NCBI RefSeq assembly: GCF_001642695.1
Contig: NZ_LWCC02000182.1
Location: 1-34,851, forward strand
Origin: Streptomyces chilikensis
Lineage (GTDB): Bacteria > Actinomycetota > Actinomycetes > Streptomycetales > Streptomycetaceae
Direction: 5' to 3'
DNA: 34,851 bases
Part shown: in pieces, positions 1 to 6,409 of the stretch
How positions within the stretch are numbered: position 1 is the stretch's first letter
Layout: every line of letters starts with the position of its first letter
Made by a program: the position numbers and the translations under genes
Notes under the pieces: generated by a model
Seen by the model: only the letters and a program-made list of their open reading frames with translations
Database searches by the model: none
What the model was told of the DNA's origin: nothing

Positions 1-50
1 GGCGCTATCCGCTCCCACGCCGCATCCGTCAGCTCACCACGACCCACCAC
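1..50 (-). CDS. IS5-family transposase, N-terminal fragment cut by window edge
   Basis: Reading leftward from a GTG at 50-48 gives VVGRGELTDAAWERIAP before the window ends. The complete neighbouring IS encodes MAGRGELTEAAWERIEPLLP at 33487, so this is the start of the helical N-terminal (DUF4096-like) domain of an IS5-type transposase. A second GTG at 47-45 could equally be the start. Nothing can be said about whether the rest is intact. Confidence 0.65.
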   Translation of the reverse strand, partial: MVGRGELTDAAWERIA

Positions 51-72
51 AAGATCAATTATCAGACAGGGC
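1..72 (-). mobile_element. IS5-like element, 5' end only (IS-A)
   Basis: This is the upstream end of an IS that continues beyond the left edge. On the minus strand it begins GGCCCTGTCTGATAATTG and runs straight into a transposase start. The outer end abuts CTAG at 73-76. All 76 bases from 1 to 76 are the exact reverse complement of 34776-34851, so another copy with the same sequence lies at the right edge, pointing outward. It is related to, but not identical with, the complete element at 32580-33859: terminal bases and first codons are similar. The IS5 assignment rests on the N-terminal likeness to the transposases at 33900 and 33487. Confidence 0.8.
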
Positions 73-124
73 CTAGGCCGTGCCCATTGTCGGCGTCCCG
101 GCGCTCGTTCGTACGGTGGGAGAC

Positions 125-400
125 ATGACGGCGTCTTCCGCCCCCGAGCCGCTACCGCCGCCCATCCGGCTACTACTGCCCGGGGACCAGGAGGTCGTCG
201 CCCGCTTGTTGTCCCGGCGCCAGACTCCCGACGGCTGGCGGTACGAGGTAGGGCTCCCGGCGTACCGCAACGGCCCCAGGGACTCGGTGGAGCCTGCCGA
301 GTACCGGGTCTGGGTCCGTGCTCCGGACCACGTGCGGCCGGGAACAGCGTCTCGTACGACAAGATGCCCACTGAGTACCTGCGGGTGCCGAGTATTACAT
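125..400 (+). pseudogene. DUF6233-like protein remnant, frameshifted
   Basis: From ATG 125 the frame reads as a small Streptomyces-type protein, with IRLLLPGDQEVVARLL, an EVGLPAYRNGP segment and AEYRVWVRAPDHVRP. This matches my memory of the DUF6233 family, roughly 100 aa and of unknown function. After about 343 the expected continuation (VSYDKMPTEYL) lies in another frame, so the gene has a frameshift, and homology stops near 400 where a reverse-oriented transposase fragment begins. GGGAG sits only 2-3 nt before the ATG, so the true start is uncertain. The long open frame to 1114 is not a single gene. Confidence 0.45.
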
Positions 401-409
401 CCGCACAGG

Positions 410-793
410 TCAAGCGGCGTGTACGCACTCGTGGAGAACCCCGCCGAGTCGGCCACGTCGATGGACGTCCAGCCGGTCGAGTCGCTCCGGTTCGGTGATC
501 GGCTCGGTGGCCGGCCGCAAGGGGGCTGCGCTGTGCAGGGTGCGGTGGGGCCGGTGCTGATTGTAGAAGGCTTCGAACTCGCCGAGGGCGTGGAGCAGGT
601 GGGCCTGCTTCCAGATCAAGCTCCGGTCGAGGATCTCGTGCGTGCAGGTCTGCACCCAGCGTTCCATGATCGAGTTCATACGGGGAACGCGGATGCCGGT
701 GGTGACGATCTTAATGCCCTCGGCCTCGAAGACGGCGTCGAATGCGCGGGTGAACTTGCTGTCGCGGTCCCTGATCAGGTGCGTCAAGGCCTT
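410..793 (-). pseudogene. rve-type transposase, C-terminal remnant
   Basis: On the minus strand, from about 793 down to the stop at 410-412, the frame carries LIRDRDSKFTRAFDAVF (second catalytic Asp), then NSIMERWVQTCTHEILDR (catalytic Glu) and YNQHRPHRTLH. These are the last two catalytic blocks of an integrase-core transposase, the same broad group as the complete gene at 3064-4119 but not a copy of it. The first catalytic Asp, the HTH region and any start are missing; the frame upstream of 793 is unrelated sequence. It lies between fragments of two plus-strand genes. Confidence 0.75.
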
Positions 794-794
794 G

Positions 795-1323
795 CTCCGC
801 CGGATCGCCACCGACCCCGAGGTGGAGGCGCACCTCGCCTGCGAAGGCGAATTCGGCCTCACGCGGACCGACCCCATCGGGTCGATCGCCCTGCTGGCCG
901 GTGTCCCGGTGGAGCTCGTGGCCGGCTGCAACACGGGAGGCACCCACTACCTCTGCGGCCCGACCGGCTCCGACCGCATCCGCCCCGTCCTCTACCCCGA
1001 CTCCGAGGGCCATGCCTCCCTCATCGCGGAGTCCCGCGCCGAGGCCCTGACCCTGGCCATCGTCCTCCCCTCCTGGCACGACGCCCTGGCCGGCTTCCGT
1101 CCCCCCACGCTTAACGCCGACTACCTTGAGGACAACCCTGACCAACCCCGAGGTCCGTGAGCGCCTCCTCGCCGCCCTCCGTCTCCCCCCTGCCACCGAG
1201 CCCGAGGTCCTGGCCCGTCTCCTCACCACCGCCGCCCGCACCGTCCCGGACGGCTTACTCCCCTCGGTCGAGGGCAAGGAGAACGCGGCCTTCGAACCGA
1301 TGCTCCGTCTGCCGGCCGAGTAG
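795..1323 (+). pseudogene. Unknown protein, 5'-truncated and frameshifted
   Basis: Coding-like sequence starts abruptly at about 795 (TDPEVEAHLACEGEFGL), where the reverse-strand transposase remnant ends. It continues through GSIALLAGVPVELVAGC and LPSWHDALAGFRPP to a stop near 1158. The likely C-terminus (RERLLAALRLPPATEPEVL ... MLRLPAE) is in another frame and ends at the TAG at 1321-1323. The simplest reading is one gene of about 180 codons that lost its 5' end and acquired a frameshift around 1130-1150. I do not recognise the family; an immunity or SUKH-like protein is conceivable but not shown. Confidence 0.4.
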
Positions 1324-1385
1324 GACAGCCCCGCCGCGCGGGCAGCCCTGTGGTGGATTGCGGTTTTTTACGCTGGCGCCCACGT

Positions 1386-2627
1386 TCATTCGTTCGAGGA
1401 GTCCGTTGCCAGCGGGATACCGCACCGCGGGCAGCCGTTCGCGTGGTCGTCCTGGCAGACGTAGCCGATGGCACCATCCACGCACCATTCGGCGGCCTCC
1501 TCGGACAGCAGGTCAGGCCCGGCAAGGAGCAGCCGACGAAATTCCGTGGTGTCCGCAATGTCGGCCGGGCGGTTGGTGAACCACTCGTCGAACCAAGGCT
1601 CGTCCCGGTGCGTGCGCCAGTGCGCATTCTCCCGGTCGTCGACAGCCGTGAGGAACCGGTCGACGATGCGCCCCCAACTCGGCGCTCCAAACCAGCCGTT
1701 GTCGAACGCGCAGAAGAATTTGATCAGGGTTCGCAGGCCGAACTCCTTCTCGCGAAGGCAGTACGTTCGACCCCAATCGATCGCGCTCTGTGCCATCTCT
1801 GCGAGATCTTCTCGCGGATCAACCTCGTGCGTCGGGTCGTCAGGGTTGTGGCAGGCCAGCCCGAGCTCGAGCACTGACTGTCCTGTCGGTAGAACCCGAG
1901 ATGGGTTGACGATGGCGAGACCGATAGCGATCCAGTCGACATGGTCGAACGACAGCATCGAGCGTACGATCCGGGTGGTTGCCGCGTTGATCCGCATCAT
2001 CGTGCCGTCGTGCAGCGGACTCTTCCCGGCATGCCAGTTCTCGACGGGTGTGTTGCGCCACAGGGCAAGCGTGATGCGGGTGGCAGCGAGCCACAGCAGC
2101 GCGTTGTCGTCAAGGTGTCCGAACCGGTCGGCACACTCCTGGGCACCGTAGCGGATCAACTCTCGCGGGTTCGGCCGCGTGTGACTGTCAGACCCGTCAG
2201 GCGCGTACTCGTAGTCACCGGCGTACTCGTCGAGGATTTCACTCAACTCGGCTGCGCTGTCAGCCTCGCTGTACTCGGAGCCGTCCGGCCCCTCGACGGT
2301 GTACATGTCATGGTCCCAGGAGACATGCACGTCGCCCCAAAGCACGACGTCATCGCACTCGACGGCGTTATCCGTCACAACCGGCCTGATTATGATCGGC
2401 GCAGTACGCCCGTCGGTCCGCTCCCCGTCCTTCTTGGCCGCCCATGCGGTGATCACCCCGAGCGGCTTTGGAAGGAGAGGGCCGACCTTGGTGATGCTGA
2501 ACGGCTCGTCGTCGCCATCGGTGTCGAACCGGCTGTTGACAAACGCGACCGCCTCGGAGGGCGTGCTGACGATGGACTGGGTACCGCTCTCGCTGTCAAC
2601 CACTCGCCACAACGCGCTGTTCTTCAC
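1386..2627 (-). CDS. Unknown 413-aa protein with C-terminal Cys4 motif
   Basis: I do not recognise this protein. The start chosen is GTG 2627-2625, because GGAGAG sits 4 nt upstream; a GTG at 2654 would add nine residues without a comparable ribosome site. The sequence is acidic and Trp-rich with no signal peptide or membrane segment, so a cytoplasmic protein is expected. Its last 30 residues hold C-x8-C-x7-C-x2-C ending CPRCG, a plausible zinc-ribbon-like metal site. The middle has an alpha-helical stretch (ALLWLAATRITLALWRN). It stands alone, between a frameshifted remnant and an IS, pointing away from the IS. Codon use is typical for the region, so it looks expressed rather than decayed. 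Function unknown. Confidence 0.65.
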   Translation of the reverse strand: MKNSALWRVVDSESGTQSIVSTPSEAVAFVNSRFDTDGDDEPFSITKVGPLLPKPLGVITAWAAKKDGERTDGRTAPIIIRPVVTDNAVECDDVVLWGDVHVSWDHDMYTVEGPDGSEYSEADSAAELSEILDEYAGDYEYAPDGSDSHTRPNPRELIRYGAQECADRFGHLDDNALLWLAATRITLALWRNTPVENWHAGKSPLHDGTMMRINAATTRIVRSMLSFDHVDWIAIGLAIVNPSRVLPTGQSVLELGLACHNPDDPTHEVDPREDLAEMAQSAIDWGRTYCLREKEFGLRTLIKFFCAFDNGWFGAPSWGRIVDRFLTAVDDRENAHWRTHRDEPWFDEWFTNRPADIADTTEFRRLLLAGPDLLSEEAAEWCVDGAIGYVCQDDHANGCPRCGIPLATDSSNE

Positions 2628-2971
2628 GATGCTCTCCGATCGCGGTGAATGCACCCGGGGCGGGTGCGATGCGCCGGTCGCTCGGCACTGACTCCAATTA
2701 TGGGCTGATCAACCCATCCGTAGTCCCGCATGCGCTGGTCGGCGACAACGCTCGGGACGTTCGTGTGCAACCAGCTTTTCGCGACCGCGGCGACACAGCA
2801 GAGTCCAGCAGCGGAGGAGGCAAAGATGGCGCTGAGAGCGTTGTGGCGACCGGGGCCTTCCCCCGTGATGGTGGGCACGCGGTCATCGGTCACAAGCGGA
2901 CGGTGAACTTACCGTCCTCGCGTTTGGGTGGCCAGCCACGGTCCACGAGCCTGACCAGCTTGGACCGCAAC
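2628..2971. other. Gene-free stretch upstream of the 413-aa gene; weak coding traces
   Basis: No convincing gene. On the minus strand a frame entering from the IS end gives LRSKLVRLVDRGWPPKRED and stops near 2893; this resembles the C-terminal end of some protein but is too short to assign. Another minus-strand frame (2893-2624) overlaps the start of the 413-aa gene and has no recognisable domain. The promoter of the 413-aa gene must lie here, but I see no clear -35/-10 pair. Confidence 0.35.
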
Positions 2972-4178
2972 GGCCCGTAGTGCTTCAAAATTCCTTCACC
3001 AGGTCTGACCTAAAGGAATGAGCCTGTCGAGCATCCGGCAGGATCGGTCTCGTGCTCGTACGCATGACCTACCTGTTTACCACTCGCATCCTCGCGTGGC
3101 TGGCCCTGATGTGTCGGTCCTCGGCCGCGAAGGACGCGGAGATCCTGGTCCTTCGGCACGAGGTTGCGCTGCTACGCCGACAGGTCAGGGCCCCAAAGGC
3201 AACCTGGCCGGGACGGACCCTTCTCTCCGCACTCGCCCGCCCACTCCCCCGAGTCCTGCGTGGCCATCGCATCGTCTCACCGCGCACCCTACTCACCTGG
3301 CATCAGCGCCTGGTCGGAAGGAAGTGGACGCAGCCGGCGGCGCCGGGGCGCCCGCCCATCTCCGACGAGCTCCGAAACCTCATCATCCGACTCGGAGGTG
3401 AGAACGCTCGCTGGGGTGCACGCCGCGTCCATGGCGAGCTGCGCCGCCTCGGGCACAAGGTCAGCGCCGCGACCGTCCGCCGCGTCCTGCGTGAAGCCGG
3501 CCTCGGCCCCGCACCACGCCGCCACCCCGCCCGGCGCGAGTGGAGCCAATTCCTCAAGGCCCAAGCCAGCGGCCTGCTGGCGACGGACTTCTTCCACCTC
3601 GACACCATCGGCTTGCAGCGCCTGTACGCCCTGTTCGTCATGGAGGTCCGCACTCGCACCGTGCACATCCTCGGCGTCACCGCTCATCCCACTGCCGCCT
3701 GGACCACCCAGCAGGCCCGCCAGCTCATGTGGCACCTCGGTGACCGGGCCGACCGCTTCACCTACCTGATCCGGGACAGAGACACCAAGTACACGGCCGC
3801 ATTCGACGCCGTCTTCGCCGGCCAGGACATCACCGTGACCAAGACCCCGCCACGCAGCCCCAACTGCAACCCGCACGCCGAACGGTTCATACGCTCCGTA
3901 CGCCATGAGTGCACCAATCGGCTACTGATCTACAACCGCAGCCACGCCGAGAAGCTCCTCCACGCGTACGCCCAGCACTTCAACGAACACCGGCCCCACC
4001 AAGGCCGCGGCCAGCTCGCACCGCTCGACGACCCCAACGTCATACCTCTACCCACGCCCCGAATCCAGCGCAAACAAGCCGTCGGCGGCCTCATCAACGA
4101 GTACCGCCGGGCAGGCTGACCACTCGACAAAGCCCCTGGTCAAACCACGTGAAGCGGTTTTGAAGCAGTACGGGGCCC
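2972..4178 (+). mobile_element. Complete rve-type insertion sequence with imperfect terminal inverted repeats
   Basis: The left end (2972 on) reads GGCCCGTAGTGCTTCAAAAT then TCCTTCACCAGG. The reverse complement of the right end (to about 4178) reads GGCCCCGTACTGCTTCAAAA then CCGCTTCACGTGG. The two match over about 40 bases with few differences, so they are the terminal inverted repeats. One transposase (3064-4119) lies between them. The right end sits directly against the repSA stump, so insertion, or a later deletion promoted by the IS, removed the 5' part of repSA. No target duplication could be defined because the exact outer base is ambiguous. Confidence 0.7.
3064..4119 (+). CDS. Transposase, integrase (rve) core, full length
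   Basis: This DDE transposase catalyses movement of the surrounding IS. The 351-aa protein has the usual N-terminus of the Streptomyces integrase-core transposases (MTYLFTTRILAWLALM, then AEILVLRHEVALLRRQ). A helix-turn-helix block follows near residues 105-145 (RWGARRVHGELRRLG). The catalytic core has D175 in ATDFFHLDT, D240 in RDRDTKYT and E273 in NPHAERFIRS, and ends with FNEHRPHQGR. All three acidic residues are present and the frame is open, so the enzyme may be active. ATG 3064 is preferred to the GTG at 3052 by comparison with family N-termini. IS3 versus IS481-like placement is not certain from sequence alone. Confidence 0.88.
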   Translation: MTYLFTTRILAWLALMCRSSAAKDAEILVLRHEVALLRRQVRAPKATWPGRTLLSALARPLPRVLRGHRIVSPRTLLTWHQRLVGRKWTQPAAPGRPPISDELRNLIIRLGGENARWGARRVHGELRRLGHKVSAATVRRVLREAGLGPAPRRHPARREWSQFLKAQASGLLATDFFHLDTIGLQRLYALFVMEVRTRTVHILGVTAHPTAAWTTQQARQLMWHLGDRADRFTYLIRDRDTKYTAAFDAVFAGQDITVTKTPPRSPNCNPHAERFIRSVRHECTNRLLIYNRSHAEKLLHAYAQHFNEHRPHQGRGQLAPLDDPNVIPLPTPRIQRKQAVGGLINEYRRAG

Positions 4179-4420
4179 ACATGCTCGGCTTCCGCGGCCA
4201 CTTCTCCACCAAGACCCGCGCCTACTCCACCACCCTCAGCGCCCTCCGGGCCACCCGCGCCGCCTGGCACCGCCGCCACACCCCTCCGCCCTCACCGACC
4301 ACCCTCGTCATCGCCCACTGGGCCTACGACGGCACCGGTCTCACCCCCGACCTCGAACGCCTCGCCGCACTCATCCACGGCAGCCCGACGCGCGAACGGG
4401 CGGTGACGGCCGGTGCGTGA
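4175..4420 (+). pseudogene. repSA: RepSA-like replication initiator, C-terminal stump
   Basis: The frame reads AHMLGFRGHFSTKTRAYSTTLSALRATRAAW and then LVIAHWAYDGTGLTPDLERL before stopping at 4420. This is the C-terminal signature of RepSA, the rolling-circle initiator of pSAM2-type AICEs, here about 82 residues of a protein normally several hundred residues long. The catalytic part is gone and the IS right end abuts the first conserved residue. Its TGA overlaps the xis GTG at 4413 by 8 bp, the gene order repSA-xis-int expected for this element type. With the initiator lost, excision-coupled replication and transfer should be impossible. Confidence 0.75.
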
Positions 4421-4598
4421 CGACGAACTCCTCACCGTCCCCGAGGCCATGGCCCGCCTCAAGATCGGCCGCTCCGCCCTCTACGACCTCCTGCGCACCC
4501 ACCGCCTGACCTCGCTCACCATCGGCCGCGCCCGCCGCATCCCCGCCCACGCCCTGGACGACTACGTCCAGCGCCACCTGGAAGAGGCCTCCCGATGA
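4413..4598 (+). CDS. xis: Excisionase, MerR-like helix-turn-helix (Xis)
   Basis: A 61-aa DNA-binding protein with a single winged-helix fold: LLTVPEAMARLKIGRSALYD is the recognition helix-turn-helix, followed by SLTIGRARRIPAHALDDYV. Proteins of this size and motif, directly upstream of a tyrosine integrase in AICEs, bind the attachment region and direct excision. It starts at GTG 4413 inside the end of the repSA stump, and its stop overlaps the integrase ATG (ATGA at 4595-4598), so the two are translationally coupled. Intact by sequence. The role is inferred from family and gene order. Confidence 0.85.
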   Translation: MRDDELLTVPEAMARLKIGRSALYDLLRTHRLTSLTIGRARRIPAHALDDYVQRHLEEASR

Positions 4599-5860
4599 CC
4601 GCCCCCAAGCGCAAGAAGGCCCGCGCCAACGGCGAAGGCACCATCTACCAGCGCAAGGACGGCCGCTGGGAAGCCGCCGGCTACGTCCTCGCCGCCAACG
4701 GCACCCGCAAACGCGTCCGCGTCTACGGCACCACCCGGAGAGAAACCGCCGACAAGCTCGCCGAGAAGATCGCCGACAGCAACCGCGGTCTCCCTGTCGC
4801 CACCGCCGACAGCGCCCTCGGCGACTACCTCACCTACTGGCTCGGCAGCGTCGCCGTCCACCGGCTCCGCGAGAACACCCACACCCGCTACGCCGCCTGC
4901 GTCCGCCTCCACCTCATCCCCGGACTCGGCACCAAGAAGGTCGCGCGCCTCACGGCCAAGGACGTGCGCACCTTCCTCGACCGGCTCCGCACCACCTGCC
5001 AGTGCTGCACCCAGGGGCTGGACATCGAACGGAAGCAGTGCTGTGCGGTCGGCGAGTGCTGCCAGAAGCAGCTGTCCGCTTCGACCGTGACCTACGTGCA
5101 CTCGGTGCTCAAGTCGGCACTGGAACACGCCGTCCGCGAAGACGAGCTGCCCCGCAACGTCGCCCGCAACGTCAAGACCACCACGCACCAGCCCAGGCGC
5201 TTCCGTCCGCTCACCGCGACCGAGGCCCGGCAGTTCCTCGACGCGGCCCGCGCCGACCGGCTCCACGCCCTGTACGAACTCGCCCTCCGCACCGGACTCC
5301 GCAAAGGCGAACTCCTCGGCCTCCACTGGGAAGACCTCGACCTCACCACCGGAACAGCCAGCATCCGCCGCTCACTCCAGCGCACCCGAACCGGCGGCCT
5401 CACACATCTCCCCACCAAGACCCGGGCGTCCGAGCGCCGCATCGCACTCCCGACCGAATGCATCCACTCCCTCAAGAAGCACCAGGAACGGCAGGACAAG
5501 GAGCGCGAGACGGCAGGACCAGCCTGGACAGACAACGGCCTCGTCTTCACCACGCCGACCGGACGGCCTCTCGACCCGGCCAACCTCACCCGCCGCTTCC
5601 ACAACTTCCGCAACCGGGCAGGACTCCGCCGCATCCGCTTCCATGACCTCCGACACTCGACCGCCACCCTCCTCCTGGAACAGGGCGTCGACCTCGTCGT
5701 GATCAAGGAGCTGTTGGGCCACGCCCACATCGGCGTCACCGCCGGCGTCTACGCCCACGTACGACTCCGCCTCCAACGCCAAGCCATCGACACCCTGGGC
5801 CACGCCCTGGGCACAACCGACGACCCAGACGATCCGCCCTCGACAGCAGTCGTCCGCTGA
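4595..5860 (+). CDS. int: Tyrosine site-specific integrase of an AICE
   Basis: A 421-aa tyrosine recombinase that would insert and excise an integrative element at a short att core. It has an N-terminal AP2-like/arm-binding region (GEGTIYQRKDGRWEAAGYV, residues 13-31), a SAM-like core-binding domain around 70-195, and a C-terminal catalytic domain. The active site appears complete: R236 (TGLRKGE), H350 and R353 in HDLRH, H376 (LLGHAH) and the nucleophile Y386 (GVYAHV). An unusual Cys-rich insert lies in the core-binding domain around residues 130-153 (CQCC ... QCC ... ECC). It is coupled to xis. No tRNA gene or att duplication was seen nearby, so the element may be stranded after deletion of its other end. 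Confidence 0.92.
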   Translation: MTAPKRKKARANGEGTIYQRKDGRWEAAGYVLAANGTRKRVRVYGTTRRETADKLAEKIADSNRGLPVATADSALGDYLTYWLGSVAVHRLRENTHTRYAACVRLHLIPGLGTKKVARLTAKDVRTFLDRLRTTCQCCTQGLDIERKQCCAVGECCQKQLSASTVTYVHSVLKSALEHAVREDELPRNVARNVKTTTHQPRRFRPLTATEARQFLDAARADRLHALYELALRTGLRKGELLGLHWEDLDLTTGTASIRRSLQRTRTGGLTHLPTKTRASERRIALPTECIHSLKKHQERQDKERETAGPAWTDNGLVFTTPTGRPLDPANLTRRFHNFRNRAGLRRIRFHDLRHSTATLLLEQGVDLVVIKELLGHAHIGVTAGVYAHVRLRLQRQAIDTLGHALGTTDDPDDPPSTAVVR

Positions 5861-5883
5861 CGTTGCCGTCAGCGTTGCCGTCA
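5861..5883 (+). repeat. Tandem 11-bp direct repeat just after int
   Basis: CGTTGCCGTCA occurs at 5861-5871 and again at 5873-5883, one base apart, starting immediately after the int stop codon. Short repeats in this position next to an integrase could be arm-type Int or Xis binding sites of the attachment region. That is inference from location only. Confidence 0.5.
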
Positions 5884-5888
5884 AACGC

Positions 5889-5932
5889 CATATGGGCCCC
5901 GCCCGGAAGTTCTTCCGGGCGGGGCCCATATG
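5889..5932. terminator. Perfect 20-bp-stem hairpin between convergent int and imm genes
   Basis: CATATGGGCCCCGCCCGGAA at 5889-5908 is followed by the loop GTTC and then its exact reverse complement at 5913-5932. The arms are GC-rich with no long T-run. It lies 28 bp after the int stop and 55 bp beyond the end of the minus-strand immunity gene, so it can terminate transcription from both sides. Confidence 0.8.
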
Positions 5933-5987
5933 CATTGATCTGAACGGCCAGCGTCAGCGTAAGGCGAGGAAATCGCCCACGAGAAGG

Positions 5988-6407
5988 CTACTCGGAAACG
6001 TTCAGCCCGACCAGTTCTGGCCGCTTCTCGCGGGCCCCCCAGTCCAAGATCTCACTTAGTTTCGTGGACAGGCTCGCAATATCGACTCCCGAATCACGCA
6101 GGTCCACTTCCACGACAGCCGAGGTTTCAAGAATCTCCGCGTCTTCAGTTGTGAACTCCAGGGCCAGCAGCGTGCCGTTAAGCTGCACACGCCGCAGACA
6201 GCCGTAAACCGTGAACCCCTGCTCGTTCGAGACGTTGTAGGAGTCCATTCCAGACTGCACTTCCTGCTCGTCCGGCTCATAGGTGGATCGCTGGATCGAG
6301 AATGATCTCCGAACGCCAGCGTCGTCGATCCCGCTGACGCCTACTTCAAGGGCCTCCTCATCCTCGTAGTCCTCAAAGAACCCGACCTCTGTGGCGGTCA
6401 GTCTCAT
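5988..6407 (-). CDS. Imm10-like immunity protein for the RHS deaminase toxin
   Basis: A 139-aa cytoplasmic protein, likely the antidote that binds the toxin tip encoded just upstream. The segment RRSFSIQRSTYEPDEQEV, then GMDSYNVSNEQGFTVYG and LNGTLLALEFTTEDAEIL, follows the pattern I associate with Imm10 (a mostly beta protein with a G-M-D-S/T-Y motif). ATG 6407 is chosen because the toxin stop (TAA 6412-6410) ends 2 nt before it and a GAGGGG ribosome site lies within the last toxin codons. A longer frame to 6455 would overlap the toxin and lacks family similarity. The coupling implies that toxin and antidote are made together. Imm10 assignment is from memory; the toxin partner is clear from context. 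Confidence 0.8.
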   Translation of the reverse strand: MRLTATEVGFFEDYEDEEALEVGVSGIDDAGVRRSFSIQRSTYEPDEQEVQSGMDSYNVSNEQGFTVYGCLRRVQLNGTLLALEFTTEDAEILETSAVVEVDLRDSGVDIASLSTKLSEILDWGAREKRPELVGLNVSE

Positions 6408-6409
6408 CC

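Noticed and set aside
80-1114. A single 344-aa plus-strand gene
   Set aside because: It runs through a DUF6233-like fragment, the antisense of a transposase remnant and out-of-frame sequence of another gene, so it is a chimera of debris.
2645-2980. A 111-aa plus-strand ORF
   Set aside because: No ribosome site or domain; it overlaps the promoter region of the divergent 413-aa gene and runs into the IS end.
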